64,000 nt of DNA from Pseudisothecium myosuroides (Eukaryota > Streptophyta > Bryopsida > Hypnales > Lembophyllaceae). This document shows positions 11,691-22,028 of this stretch, piece after piece (the stretch's first letter is position 1; the number at the start of each line of letters is the position of its first letter). The translations under genes were made by a program, and so were the position numbers. The notes beneath the pieces are model-generated. The model made no database searches, had not been told where the DNA came from, and worked only from the letters and a program-made list of their open reading frames with translations. The DNA lies in the NCBI GenBank assembly GCA_951799445.1, contig OX637287.1, forward strand, positions 53,597,724-53,661,723, written 5' to 3'.

Positions 11691-13630
11691 TGTTCTTTAG
11701 TCAATTTGTCTTTCACAGTGTAAAAAGAGATACTTTATTAGAACAATTTCACATTATGTAGAAAAGGAAAGACAATTTGACTTGGTAAAGAGATTTTGAA
11801 AGATGTAGGTAGGCAAGATACGAAGTAGGACAATTTGTCTTTGCAACGATTCCCACCTTGAAGTGTGGAACCGCTTGAGACAGTATAGCTTTGAACAATT
11901 TGTCTTTCTTCGGCCCCACTCTCTCGGTCTTCAGCAGCGTTCTTTTGTAAACAATTTGTTTGTTTCAGCACAGGAAGTGCTTTGTTAATATAATTGTGTA
12001 ATCATTTGTCTTTGTGCTCATTCACTTGAGTCTCTTGTATTTCCAGTGATTGGATTTACTGTTGTGGAGATTGTGATTTTGAATTAGACAATTTGTTTGT
12101 TAAAGTGGAAAGTCCAGGTGGACTACTTGTGAGAGTTTGAATTGGGCATTATATTGTTGTGTAAATCTTGTATCCAGTGATTGGATTTCTTGGTTGTGAT
12201 CTTGTGAATGAATTGTATAATTGTTTTTGTGAATTGATATATTTCCAGTGATTGGAATGACTGAATTATTTTAGACAAATTGTTTGATGTTCAATAGTAG
12301 CTGTGGTGGTAGACTGTGTTCCTCGTCTGGGTATTCTTAAAACAATTTGTCAAGTTGTTGAGTGAATTTCTCATGAGCGGGTCACAGTTTTCACGTGGAT
12401 ATTACAGTGAGAATTGAGAGAACAATTTGTCTGAGTGAAAATGTGAGTGAAGTTAGAATGATGCGGAAGGAGAAGGAATCGCCAGACAATTTGTTCAAGT
12501 GAAACGGTGAAGGACGAATGGCGCGGCAGTCCAGTTCGTGAGCGAGACAACTTATTCGTCAGAACACCTAATCGGTAATGTAAATTCTGACAACTTGTCT
12601 GTAACTCGAGTAAGATTTATAGGACATAATTATGGTGTATGTGCATATGCGGTGATTAATTTGTTTGTTAATTAAAATTTACAGACCAATTGTAAGTTGA
12701 TATAATTGATGAAATGAGGAAATTGTGAACTGTTTTAATTAATAATTAATATATATTTCTGATTCTAAATTATTAATTTAAAATTACAACAAGAGACAAT
12801 TTGTATGATGCGTTGTAATTGTAAAATGTATTAAAAATTGTTGTTGATATTATAATATGTAATTTCAGAATAAATTGTTGAATGTTAAATCCTTGTTTTG
12901 ATGCGAATTAATTTTATATTTGACAAGTTGTCGATAAAATTAACTTATCATTGGAATAGGAATGGAAACTAAAATTATTGTGAATGAAAGCAATATTAAA
13001 TCGAACATGAATAGTCTTTTTGAAGTATGTAGATGAATTATACCAATTGTCATGGAAGAACTTTGATGTGTTATGATGAGTCAATTTGTTCATTGCTGTA
13101 TGTTGATATTGTGAATTAGTAAACTAATATAAATTGCAATTCGTAGCCTGGTGCTACACTAATTGTCAACAGCCGCAAGGTGCTGAGTAGTGTAGTGACA
13201 ATTTGTTTGGTCTTGACAAGTTGTGATAATGTGCAGAGAAGCTGGAAGCTGAAATTGCATTACACACTCATTCCCTCTGCATTAGTATAGGGACAATTTG
13301 TTGTAGAGGACTGGGACTGTTTTGATACTCATTTAAAATTAGTAATTTGGCTAGCTAAGTAGTGACTGGACAAATTGTTATGGTAAAAAAACTTTATGGT
13401 AATTAAGGAATCTATATATTATATATATATATATATATATATGCAAATTGTTGCATTTAAAAGTCTAGATCATGCATGACAAATTGTTGAACAACCTGAC
13501 AAATTGTCTTGAAATACTCCTAGCATACTAGACAGGACCGAGACAACAATCATGCGTCCCATAGCATTATTTAATGGACTGGCCAACAAATTATTCCCTT
13601 GGGTATAAGAGTGTATAAATTGTCTATTAA
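11690..13630. repeat. Dispersed array of palindromic GACAAWTTGTC-like motif
   Basis: About 30 occurrences of an 11-base near-palindrome (consensus RACAAWTTGTY) are separated by unrelated sequence at intervals of roughly 20-120 bases, typically 60-75. Clear examples start at 11829, 11894, 11950, 12087, 12274, 12341, 12421, 12485, 12589, 12795, 12922, 13197, 13292, 13369, 13478 and 13498. A second word, CCAGTGATTGG, recurs at about 12045, 12175 and 12246. There is no coding frame. Clusters of short binding sites of this sort are known from transposon subterminal regions (for example TnpA sites of En/Spm) and from regulatory DNA. Which applies here is not shown. Confidence 0.8.
13412..13442. repeat. 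(AT)n microsatellite
   Basis: Short AT dinucleotide run inside the motif array. Confidence 0.9.
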
Positions 13631-13971
13631 GAAATAGTATGATAGTTCATATTGAATTCCTTTTCATTCTAGAAAACAAGTGACTATTTGACCATTCCCA
13701 AGATTTTAGAACTTCTATACTATTTCCTTGGGTTGTTGTCTATAAATCAAACTACAAAACAAAGTAAACAAGTATCCACCATACAAAACAAGTGACTTTA
13801 GTCATAAAACATCAGACTTATTGACCTTTCCTAGAGGAATTACCCCCCTATATTTATTGTCTTGGGGTTTTGTCGAGTAGGCAAAATCTACATTACAGTT
13901 ATGTTCATAGGCTCTTCTTTTTCTCATAGTGTCCACATTGTATAATCTCTATCTCAATTTCCTATCACTTT

Positions 13972-14891
13972 TTAATCCCTAAATGCCCAAAGGGTTTTGG
14001 GCAGGCTCGTACAACCTGAAATTTTGACCTGATTTTTTGAAACTTTTTTTGAAGATAGGAAATCACATTAGCTTTCTAAAAATATATATATTTTTTCTAT
14101 CGGTGCCTGGGAACAAAAGTTATGCCACCCAAAGTCAAAAAAGCAGTTTGTTGGGCAGAAAAAAAAAACTTAAAAAAATCGTTTATTAATTTTTTTTGTT
14201 TTTTTACCTCAAAGATCATTTTTTTGTCTACATTTGAAGCTTTGATTCATTCTATTTGGACTCAGAATGAAAAAGTTATGGACAATCTTGTTTTTCAGGA
14301 AATCTAAGCATCTTTTTCAAAAAACAACTTATTAAATTCATATTTGAATGTAATTTTCAAAAAAATTCAATTTTTTTTTGCCTAGGTTAAATTTGTTTGC
14401 AAGAACAATCCCACCATTGGGATTATGGTATTTTGATTCCACCTAAGAGCTATTAATGATTTGGTGTTTCGTTCAATTTTGGACCTACTTCTACTTAACA
14501 ATTTTTTTATATGTGAAAATCAAGTTTTGACATTCTAAAAAAAATTCCCCGACTCTCAACTCAAATGTTCAACATAACTTTTTTTAACTTTATGGTGTGT
14601 CGTGCAAAAAAAATCCACAAATGGCTGTCAAAGTCACAGTTCAAAAAAAATTGAAATTGCAGGCCACAGTTCAAAAAAACTTCTTTCTACAACTTCAAAT
14701 GCTAATATCTTCCAATTTGTACGGTCAAACTGCATGAAATTTTTGCCACATGATTTGAGACAAGTGAAGTACAAGTGCCTACGGTTAGATTCCAAAAAAA
14801 AGTTTTTTTTGGTTTAGAGATTGATCGCTGCAGAAATGGTAGTTTTCAGTGGTTTCGGAGCTAGAAAATACCTTGGGCCTTTAGGGGTTAA
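13972..14891. mobile_element. TTAA-flanked nonautonomous element, copy A
   Basis: TTAA at 13972-13975 is followed by TCCCTAAATGCCCAAAG. The right end is CCTTGGGCCTTTAGGGG followed by TTAA at 14888-14891. The termini are inverted repeats of about 17 bases inside a TTAA duplication, the pattern of piggyBac and Sola3 transposons. The 920-bp body has no transposase. Ordered internal words (GAAGATAGGAAATCACATTAG, AAAAGTTATGGACAATC, ACGGTTAGATTCC) recur in related copies at 4.4 kb, 7.4 kb (weak) and 25.2 kb. Confidence 0.75.
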
Positions 14892-15821
14892 CCCCTAAAG
14901 GCCCAAGGCATTTTCTGCCTCCGAAACCATTGAAAACTGCCATTCCTGCTGCCATCACTTCCTAAACCAAAAAAAACTTTTTTTTAGAATCTAACCGTAG
15001 GATCTTGTACTTCACTTGTCTTAGATCATGTGGTAAAAATTTCATGAAGTTTGACTATACGGATTGGAAGATATTAGCGTTTGAAGTTGGAAAAAGAAGT
15101 TTTTTTGAACTCTGGATTGCAATTTCAGATGACTTTGACGGCCATTTGTGGATTTTTTTTGCACTACACACCATAAAGTTAAAAAAATTTATGTTGAACA
15201 TTAGAGTCGAGAGTCGGGAATTTTTTTTTTCAGAATGTCAAAACTTGATTTTCACATATAAAAAAATTGTTAAGTAGAAGTAGGTCCAAAATTGAGCAAA
15301 ACACTAAATCTTCAATAGCTCTTAGATGGAATTTAAAAACCATTAATACCAATGGTGGGAACGTTCTTGAAAACAAAATTAACCTTTTCAAAAAAAAAAT
15401 TTGAAAAAATTTGAAAATTGCATTCAAAAATGAATTTTATAAGTTGTTTTTTGAAGAAGACGCTTAGATTGCCCGAAAAACAAGATTGTCCATAACTCTC
15501 TCATTCGAAGTCCAAATAGAATGAATCAAAGCTTCAAATATAGACAAAAACATGATCTTTGAGGGGAAAAAAAAAAAAAAAAAAAAAAATCAATTTTTTA
15601 AAGTTTTTTTTTTCTGCCCGGCAAACTGCTTTTTGGACTTCGGGCGGCATAACTTTTTTTCCCGGGCACCGATTGAAAAAAAAAATTATATTTTTGGAAA
15701 GCTAATGTGATTTACTAACTTCAAAAAAAGTTTCAAAAAATCAAGTCGAAATTTCAGGTCGCACGAGCCTGCCCAAAATCCCAAGTGTCCCCCAAGGGGA
15801 CTTTGGGCCTTTAGGGGTTAA
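14888..15821. mobile_element. TTAA-flanked nonautonomous element, copy B (inverted)
   Basis: This is the reverse-oriented sister of copy A and shares its TTAA. It starts TTAA-CCCCTAAAGGCCCAAGG at 14888 and ends GGGCCTTTAGGGG-TTAA at 15818-15821. Its body matches copy A in reverse order with moderate divergence, so the pair forms an imperfect 1.85-kb inverted repeat. Long A and T runs (near 15570 and 15600) have expanded in this copy. No transposase is present. Confidence 0.75.
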
Positions 15822-16140
15822 GGTAGTTTGCTCTAAAAGCGACTGTGCTCTAAAAACCACTGTGCTCTAAAAGCAATCATGGCACGTAGGTACATTTTGC
15901 TTTCTTCAATGTACCAGTAGTGTACATTTCAGGAGGTGGTCGCTTTCAGTGACTAGTGCGTTTCAACTTCAAAAATTGATAACTAATTCCACGAAGGTCG
16001 AAAAAATATGAAACGACTTGATTAGATGCCAATTCCATTTTTCTTCCTACAAAAATTTACTGAATTTTTTTTCAAGGAGTTTAGCTTCCCCGAAAAGGCA
16101 ATCAGCTCTTAAATGGCCGGTTCAAGACCAGGCTACCTTA
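15819..16140. mobile_element. TAAGGTAG-ended MITE, copy 1
   Basis: Ends are TAAGGTAG and CTACCTTA. Internal landmarks are GGAGGTGGTCGCTTT, TCAACTTCAAAAATT, AACTAATTCCAC and AAAAAATATGAAACRACTTG. The same landmarks occur in inverted order in copy 2. There is no coding frame. The left end abuts and overlaps the TTAA of the preceding element. Confidence 0.7.
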
Positions 16141-16239
16141 GTTCCAATGTAGGTGTTCCTGCAATGAAATTTCGTTTTCTTTTGTTTTCAAAATAAGAAA
16201 TAAAACAATAAAAAAAATGAAGTGTGGGTTGTTCCTTTT

Positions 16240-16620
16240 GGGGCAGTGATGATTGTGGGTGCACGTACCTTTACTGGCCCCCCCTCCCTGCCAACAGGCC
16301 GCCCGTGCCTTGACCTCACTCTTGCTTATTATAATTAGGGCCCCACCCACCTTCCTCCTTAGCTCCAGTGGCCCCAAGATAGCCCCCATCGGCAAGCCCA
16401 ATTTAGGGGGATTCGAGGCCTGCTACAGAACCAGGCAGGCAGGCAGGCACAGTGGCACAGTGGCACACCCACCCAAGTCCCAACGGAGGAATGAAGTGCC
16501 TTCGCCTCAGTTTCCCCTTCTGACTCAGTTTAGCAGTTCCGAAGCTCCCCCCTCGTGCTCCTCTCGTTGCTTGTCAGTGCAAATCGGAATGAGGCATTCC
16601 TTGCCTTATTTGGAGGGATA
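16240..16620. other. GC-rich patch with (GGCA)n, no gene assigned
   Basis: Composition jumps to GC-rich. The patch contains a GGCA tetranucleotide run near 16432-16449 and GTGGCACA direct repeats. A 122-codon ORF on + (16253-16621) has low-complexity Pro/Ser/Ala content without family features. A GACA run lies at about 16703-16720. It resembles the GC-rich island at 3540-4090 in composition and tetranucleotide content. Confidence 0.4.
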
Positions 16621-17042
16621 ATACTTAACTTATGTGTCCAGAAAGAACGGAACTGTTGGCTTTCACTTTTGCTTCATTTTGGCTGCAGTTGAGGAACAGT
16701 GACAGACAGACAGACAGACAGGGGAGTAGGAAACGGAACAAACGGAAACACAATCATGAACTGAAAGGCCACTTGGTTGTTACTTGTTAGTTAGTTTTTA
16801 CCGACCGTTTTTTACTTTTCTACCATGGTTCACATAAATGGAAAAATTGTCATTGCAATAACTGAAAGAGACACACTGACAAGTGCAACCCACGCCAAGT
16901 GGTTCTGAGTTTCAGCACTATCTTACACTGATTTGTTGGCTCTGTCCAAAGCACAGCCAGAAACTAAGTTATGGCGTTTGAGAATCTGAGTTCACTAATC
17001 CTATGTACAATCGCATTTACTGTACATGGTAGGAAGTAGGAG

Positions 17043-17361
17043 TAAGGTAGGAGGTCCATAAAGCGACCATCTAAGCGCTGAACCTGAATTTGGGGGAGGT
17101 AAAACATCTTGAAATATTTTTCAGTAAATTTTCCTTGAAAGACAAGAAGAAAGGGCATGTGGCACAAGTTGTTTCATATTTTTTGGAGCTTTGTGGAATT
17201 AGTTATGAAATTTTGAAGTTGAAAAGCCATAGGGCTCCTAAAGCGACCACCTCCTAGAATGTACATTGTTTGTACATTTTGGTTAATTGGAAAAAGGAAA
17301 ATGTACCTCTGTGTCCTGTTCAGTTCAAAATGCCCTGTCGGAGTTCGAGCCTCCTACCTTA
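17043..17361. mobile_element. TAAGGTAG-ended MITE, copy 2 (inverted)
   Basis: It begins TAAGGTAGGAGG and ends CCTCCTACCTTA. Its reverse complement carries the same ordered landmarks as copy 1 at 15819-16140 (GGAGGTGGTCGCTTT, TTCAACTTCAAAATT, AACTAATTCCACAAAG, AATATGAAACAACTTG). The element is noncoding. Together the two copies would form a stem around the GC-rich 16.1-17.0 kb segment. Confidence 0.7.
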
Positions 17362-19300
17362 GTCACTGTGCATTTCTCGGAGATTGGACGCGTGGAGCTC
17401 TAAGTGTGGTTTTTCCGTGGCTTGTAGAGGTCTCAACCTCTGAGGTTTTGGAAGTGTCATTCTTTTGCTTCGGAGGTGAAGAAACGTTCTCGAAGAAATT
17501 TTCTTTTGAGGACTTTTCCAGTTTTACTGGCTATGCTTGACTTGCGGAACTCCCATCCAGCTTTGTAGGTAACGCATTCTCCAAGAATTGTTCTGAACAA
17601 AAAAGGGGGGTCACACCTTCTTCACACAAAACGGCTCGCCATTGGCTCCTCTTTTCTCTCACCAATTTCTCCGACTTCGTAGAATTTTGCTTCTCGGAGA
17701 AGGTGCGACTACCCCTAGTGTTTGCACAACGCGGTTAGATTTGGTTGGAGTAGGGATGTGGGGTTCAATTGGTTGATAAATTAACCTATAAACTAATCTT
17801 TATGGTTACACCTTTGTTGTTCTATTAGCCAAGGGTCACCTAAAAACTAGGGTTTAGGTGAACCAACCAATTGACCTACCATAATTTAGAGTTGAAGAAC
17901 TACCACTTACTTTGTAAGTTACAAACTTTTCATATTTCTTAACCTCTTCAACCTAATTTGGAATTTCCAATTCCAAAACAAGTCTTGAAGTTTTTACCTT
18001 GGGTAAAACTAATGGCTATAGTATGAGAGGCTTTGTTTCCATAACATTGACCGACTTCTTGAGTGAAGTAAATACTCAAACTTCTTAATGTAGCTTTTAT
18101 CAATGCTATGTCTCCTGTGTCTTGGCTTTTCTTTGAAATGATGGTGTCAAATTAAGACAAAAGAAAAAGGGCAAAGGAAAAAGGTATACAACTCAACCCA
18201 GATCCTTGTGAAGAAAGGGAGGAGGGGGAAGAAGAGTGGTTAAAAGTAGGGGAGAAATTCCATCACTAGTAGAAATATGGTCCATGTACAGTAGAGAAAT
18301 GGTTCATAAAAAGATCCACATGACGAATTTGACTACCATTGGGTTTTCTAATAGTCATTTTCTCAGTCCAAGCAAATTATTTTCTTCCTATTGTAGTGAA
18401 CCTAGGAAAGGAAATGCAATCCAAACAAGTAATCCACTTTTTACACACCAACTAAGGTAAATCTACCTATGACATTCAAACCACCCCATACAAACACCTA
18501 AGAAGTGACCCATTACAACCTTACATCAATCTGTAATAATTGTTTTGTGTGTTTTCTTCCTGCTAAGCCACCTACGGCTGGTATACTTGTAATTTCCACC
18601 CTTGGAATGAAATTCCGTTTTGTATGTGTCAAGAAAAGAATTAAAAAAAATCTAAGACGTGATTTTTGCAATAAATGAGATTTGAACTAATTAGGTTGAA
18701 TTAGTGGCCACAATCAATGCCTTGGGTCCCGAGTAACAAAAACATCAGCGTTTTCACTTAGGGCAGAGTGAGCGTCCGTGCAGCTTCTCCCTAATCTCTA
18801 TTCCTCCGAAAAGTCAAAAGCACTGCGCATGCTGGCTATAAGAGGCCCGCTCTTCAATTGGAACATGCTAATCCGGGACCCTGACACCCGAGGCGGGCAG
18901 CAGCCCGGGGGAACAGAAAGGAAACGCAATCACAGCATCTACCAGATCCAAGATTGCATGCTTGGCACTAGAATCTAACCTACTGTTCCCTATTAATAGT
19001 CCGTGCCCCATGCTCCATGCCCCATCATGTCCACCATCCACCAGACATCATCCATCAGGCATTACCTGGGCAAGGTCCCTTTCTGCCACAGGATCGGGCA
19101 GCGGGCAGCCTTGAAAGAGAAAGTCAGAGCATCTACCAGATCCAAGATTGCACGGGTGATCAATGATCCCATGAAGGCATGAACCACATGCACCATCCAC
19201 CCATCCATCCATGAGCTGGGCCATGACCCATTCACCCACCCTAGACCGTGCAACTCTAGAGGGATCCAGCTGCCTGTCAAGGGGTCCTAAATGTGAGCAC
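17362..19300. other. Intergenic DNA upstream of the OCTOPUS-like gene
   Basis: No gene was recognised at 17.4-18.7 kb. From about 18.75 kb composition becomes GC-richer. A 25-base word (AGCATCTACCAGATCCAAGA and following bases) occurs twice, near 18936 and 19129, each preceded by a GGGCAG-rich stretch, indicating a diverged direct duplication of about 190 bp. A CCATCCAC/CATCCATC run is near 19190-19210. Some of this probably serves as promoter DNA. Confidence 0.4.
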
Positions 19301-19853
19301 CCTCCAACGGACCACACCCGCTTGTGCGCACACTGGATGAAATCCATCCTCTTTGCTCACAGTTCCCATCCTCTCGGTTGCTTTTCATCTTCGCCTCGAT
19401 TCGTCCTCGTCTCGCGTTCTTCGCATTTTTCTCCCGTGCGAGCTATGGTGGAGATCTGGAAGACGGGGACGCTCTTGGCGGACGCTCCTTCAGTTGCAGC
19501 ATCTCCTCGTGGCCTCCAACATTCGATTCTCCTTTGCAATGGGTTCGCCTCTTCTCTCCTCTCTCTTTCTCGGGAAGCCGTCAAGGGTTGGTTTGGTCTC
19601 GCGCTGCACGGTTTGTTTAGGGTTCTGGTGGTAGGAGCGTCTTGTCAGAAACTTATGAGCGGCTTGTCAGAGTCCCTTGCAACCTCGTTTCTCGTTTTTT
19701 TTGGGGATTGGAAGTGCACGGTGAGCTTCAGTATCTCGCAAATCTGTAGCAGCGAGACCTTGTATTGAGGCGGATATGGGAGTAATGGGGTCTGCTCGGT
19801 CATGTGGGGGTGCGTGTTGACAGCGGTGGTCGTGATTGCAGTTGGATTCGGGC

Positions 19854-19976
19854 ATGAACTGGAGTAAGGGCGGGAGAGCGGCTCACATCATGGAGAAGGT
19901 GGTGCACTCCGTCGCGAAGGAAGGACATCTCGCCCGCCAGTTCGGGGTCAAGACCGCATTCAACGGAGCGGATGAG
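19854..19976 (+). other. Upstream ORF / candidate leader exon before OCTOPUS-like gene
   Basis: An ATG at 19854 opens 41 GC-rich codons ending exactly at a candidate donor (GATGAG/GTTCGC). A plausible acceptor, TTTGTGCAG, ends at 20389. Splicing there would add four codons before a stop, giving a 45-residue peptide in the 5' leader of the gene at 20535. The peptide (starting MNWSKGGRAAHIMEKVVH) is basic and matches no family I know. It could instead be the first exon of another transcript. Confidence 0.35.
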
Positions 19977-20534
19977 GTTCGCCTTTTTCGCTGTCTTATC
20001 TTTTACAAGTTTTAGAGGATGGGGTTCGTTTATTAGGGTTCTAGCGACGGTCTTCTAACAATGTGAGGTCTTTCTAGAATCAGAAGCAATGTTCGAGTCA
20101 TTCGCATCGCCGACGCTGTGGGTACTATTGTCGTCAAACCCTAGAAATGGCCGTGATCTAGAACTGTAGCGAATTTTCTGGTTTGTTTCGTGCTCTGTCG
20201 ATGCCGTTGTCGCTTCTGTTGAGTGTCCTTTGGAATTGTACGTTAGTTTAGAGCTTGTTGAGGAAAAGTTGGAGATTCTGAAAGATCAGAGTTATTTCGG
20301 TACTGGCAGTAGTATATCCTGCTTTCCTAGAAACGGATTTTTTACGTTTTGGATTGTGTTCCTTTAGTCTGACTTCGAACTTTGTGCAGATTTGGTGTCG
20401 GTGAAGCTCATGTAGAGAATGCTGAACGAGAAGCTAGTTACTATCAAGATATATCCCATCAAAAGGCTTTCCTGAGCGGTCTGTGAATCTGTGTCGTTTC
20501 TTTCAATTAGTCGAGCTCTAAAGGTTGAGTCACA

Positions 20535-22028
20535 ATGACGGTGCTTGGTTGCAAGTGGCATCCAAGCGCCGACAACGTCGGCGTATGCGCACACTGTCTC
20601 CGCGAGTCCCTTTCACGGCTCGCAGTCTACCAAGATGAAGAGGACGACTCCATCGATCTGGAGATTTTCCCCCCGAGCATGCCATCATCCAGCATGCCCG
20701 CAGGCTCTCGAAGAGCGCAGTTCATCCTCGTCCAATACGACGAAGACGGGAACAACCGTGGGGGCGCATTAGCAGCCGATAATTCGGATTTATTCTACCC
20801 GGGAGTGAACAGGAACGCCATGGGTGCTTTAGCCAATCCGCAGCAACAACCTTACATCCCTGATGAGCCCACCGACCTAAACCTTGATGGTGCCGACATG
20901 CAGGGGGAGGTCAGCACATCGGAAGACAGCGGTTCTGGAGGGCAAGACGAAGGGGCTGCACAGCATCACGCGCCTCCTGGAGTAGTAGAATCGAACCGCA
21001 ACAAGAGGAAACTCCAATCCTCAAGTGGCAGACGTAAACCCAAGTCGTGGGGATCAGCCATGACGAAAATGGTTGGGTTTCGAACCCTGAGCGTGCTTTG
21101 GAAATCGAAGAAGAAAACGGAAGCAAGCTCATCGAGGACAAAGCTTGAGGACTCTGGAGCCCCTGCTCAAGACCAGATGTTCACGCCAGCTCGATTTTCA
21201 GTATCATCTACTCTTGAGCAGACTACACCGCATCGGTTCTCGGTTTCATCACAATGGGAGCAAACCACCCCTTCGAGGTACAAAGACCAAGTGACCCCTG
21301 CTAGATATTCAGGCGCATCTCTCTTCGACATTGAATCCATGGATTCCCGAAGATCCTCCACCAGCAGCCGTGGCAGCCCCTTCACTAGGCATGTGATCAA
21401 CGGCGAAAATTTCAATGCGGCCTGGAGGGCAAGCAAATCTGACGCGCATGGTAGGAAGATGGGAGTGTATGAGGAAGGCAAAGGATATGATCAATACTCT
21501 CTTGGGAAGTCTCCTATGAAGTCCCCCATGAAGTCTCCGTGGAAGTGGTTTGCTTCCTTCAAGTCGGTGGCTACCATTCCCAAGGAGGATAAAAGGCGGA
21601 AGGCTGTTGTGGAGGTGGTCCCGGCTGCGCCTGTCAGTCCATATCAGGAAAGGAGGAAATCAACGTCTTCAGTGCCCGTGAACAAGTCAAGGGAGAATCG
21701 TCCTCCGCAACCACTAACTCCGGTGCTGACTTCGAAGAAGAGCGCATGGTGGAAATCCTCTCCCATCCCTAGAACCCCGAAGAAGAGTCCCCTCATGGTT
21801 TCTATTAAAGCCAAGGACCTGGAAGTGGCTACTGATTCTCAGGACGATACTCCTCACAGGCTCTCTTCTGCTAGCCCCATGGTGGGGTACTCGAGGTCGA
21901 GTAGCAATGGAAGCTCCTGCTTCACCACTCCACGGTGGAACAACCGAACCGGCAGGCCGCAGCATGGGAACCACCGGGGCTTGGCAGTTCATGAGAGGGA
22001 GCATGAGATCTCCCACCTGGCAATCTAG
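20535..22028 (+). CDS. OCTOPUS/DUF740-like N-terminal Cys-motif protein
   Basis: This is a single-exon 497-residue protein. Residues 5-30 form the pattern CxWHP-x5-GVCAHCLRExLxxL, the Cys/His signature at the N terminus of OCTOPUS (DUF740) and some related uncharacterised plant proteins; OCTOPUS itself is a membrane-associated polarity protein. The rest looks disordered: acidic at 33-45, then Ser-, Pro- and Lys-rich, with a near-repeat FSVSSxxEQTTPxR around residues 222-250, a repeated MKSP run near 327-336 and several RRSS or KSP-type candidate phosphosites. No membrane segment or catalytic domain is visible. The chosen start has A at -3. The upstream leader appears to carry an intron. The frame is GC-richer than its surroundings, as expected for a real gene. 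Family placement is tentative because only the Cys motif is diagnostic. Confidence 0.8.
   Translation: MTVLGCKWHPSADNVGVCAHCLRESLSRLAVYQDEEDDSIDLEIFPPSMPSSSMPAGSRRAQFILVQYDEDGNNRGGALAADNSDLFYPGVNRNAMGALANPQQQPYIPDEPTDLNLDGADMQGEVSTSEDSGSGGQDEGAAQHHAPPGVVESNRNKRKLQSSSGRRKPKSWGSAMTKMVGFRTLSVLWKSKKKTEASSSRTKLEDSGAPAQDQMFTPARFSVSSTLEQTTPHRFSVSSQWEQTTPSRYKDQVTPARYSGASLFDIESMDSRRSSTSSRGSPFTRHVINGENFNAAWRASKSDAHGRKMGVYEEGKGYDQYSLGKSPMKSPMKSPWKWFASFKSVATIPKEDKRRKAVVEVVPAAPVSPYQERRKSTSSVPVNKSRENRPPQPLTPVLTSKKSAWWKSSPIPRTPKKSPLMVSIKAKDLEVATDSQDDTPHRLSSASPMVGYSRSSSNGSSCFTTPRWNNRTGRPQHGNHRGLAVHEREHEISHLAI

Noticed and set aside
11690..13630. GACAAWTTGTC array as a CRISPR
   Set aside because: The repeat is only 11 bases and degenerate, spacers vary from about 10 to 120 bases, and the genome is a plant nuclear genome.
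16110..16140. tRNA B-box-like GGTTCAAGACC
   Set aside because: No A box or cloverleaf could be built around it; it lies at the end of a MITE.
16253..16621. 122-codon ORF on +
   Set aside because: Low-complexity product of a GC-rich repeat patch, with no domain and no splice context.
19211..19768. 185-codon ORF on +
   Set aside because: Lies in the promoter/leader of the OCTOPUS-like gene, with overlapping ORFs in all frames and no family features.
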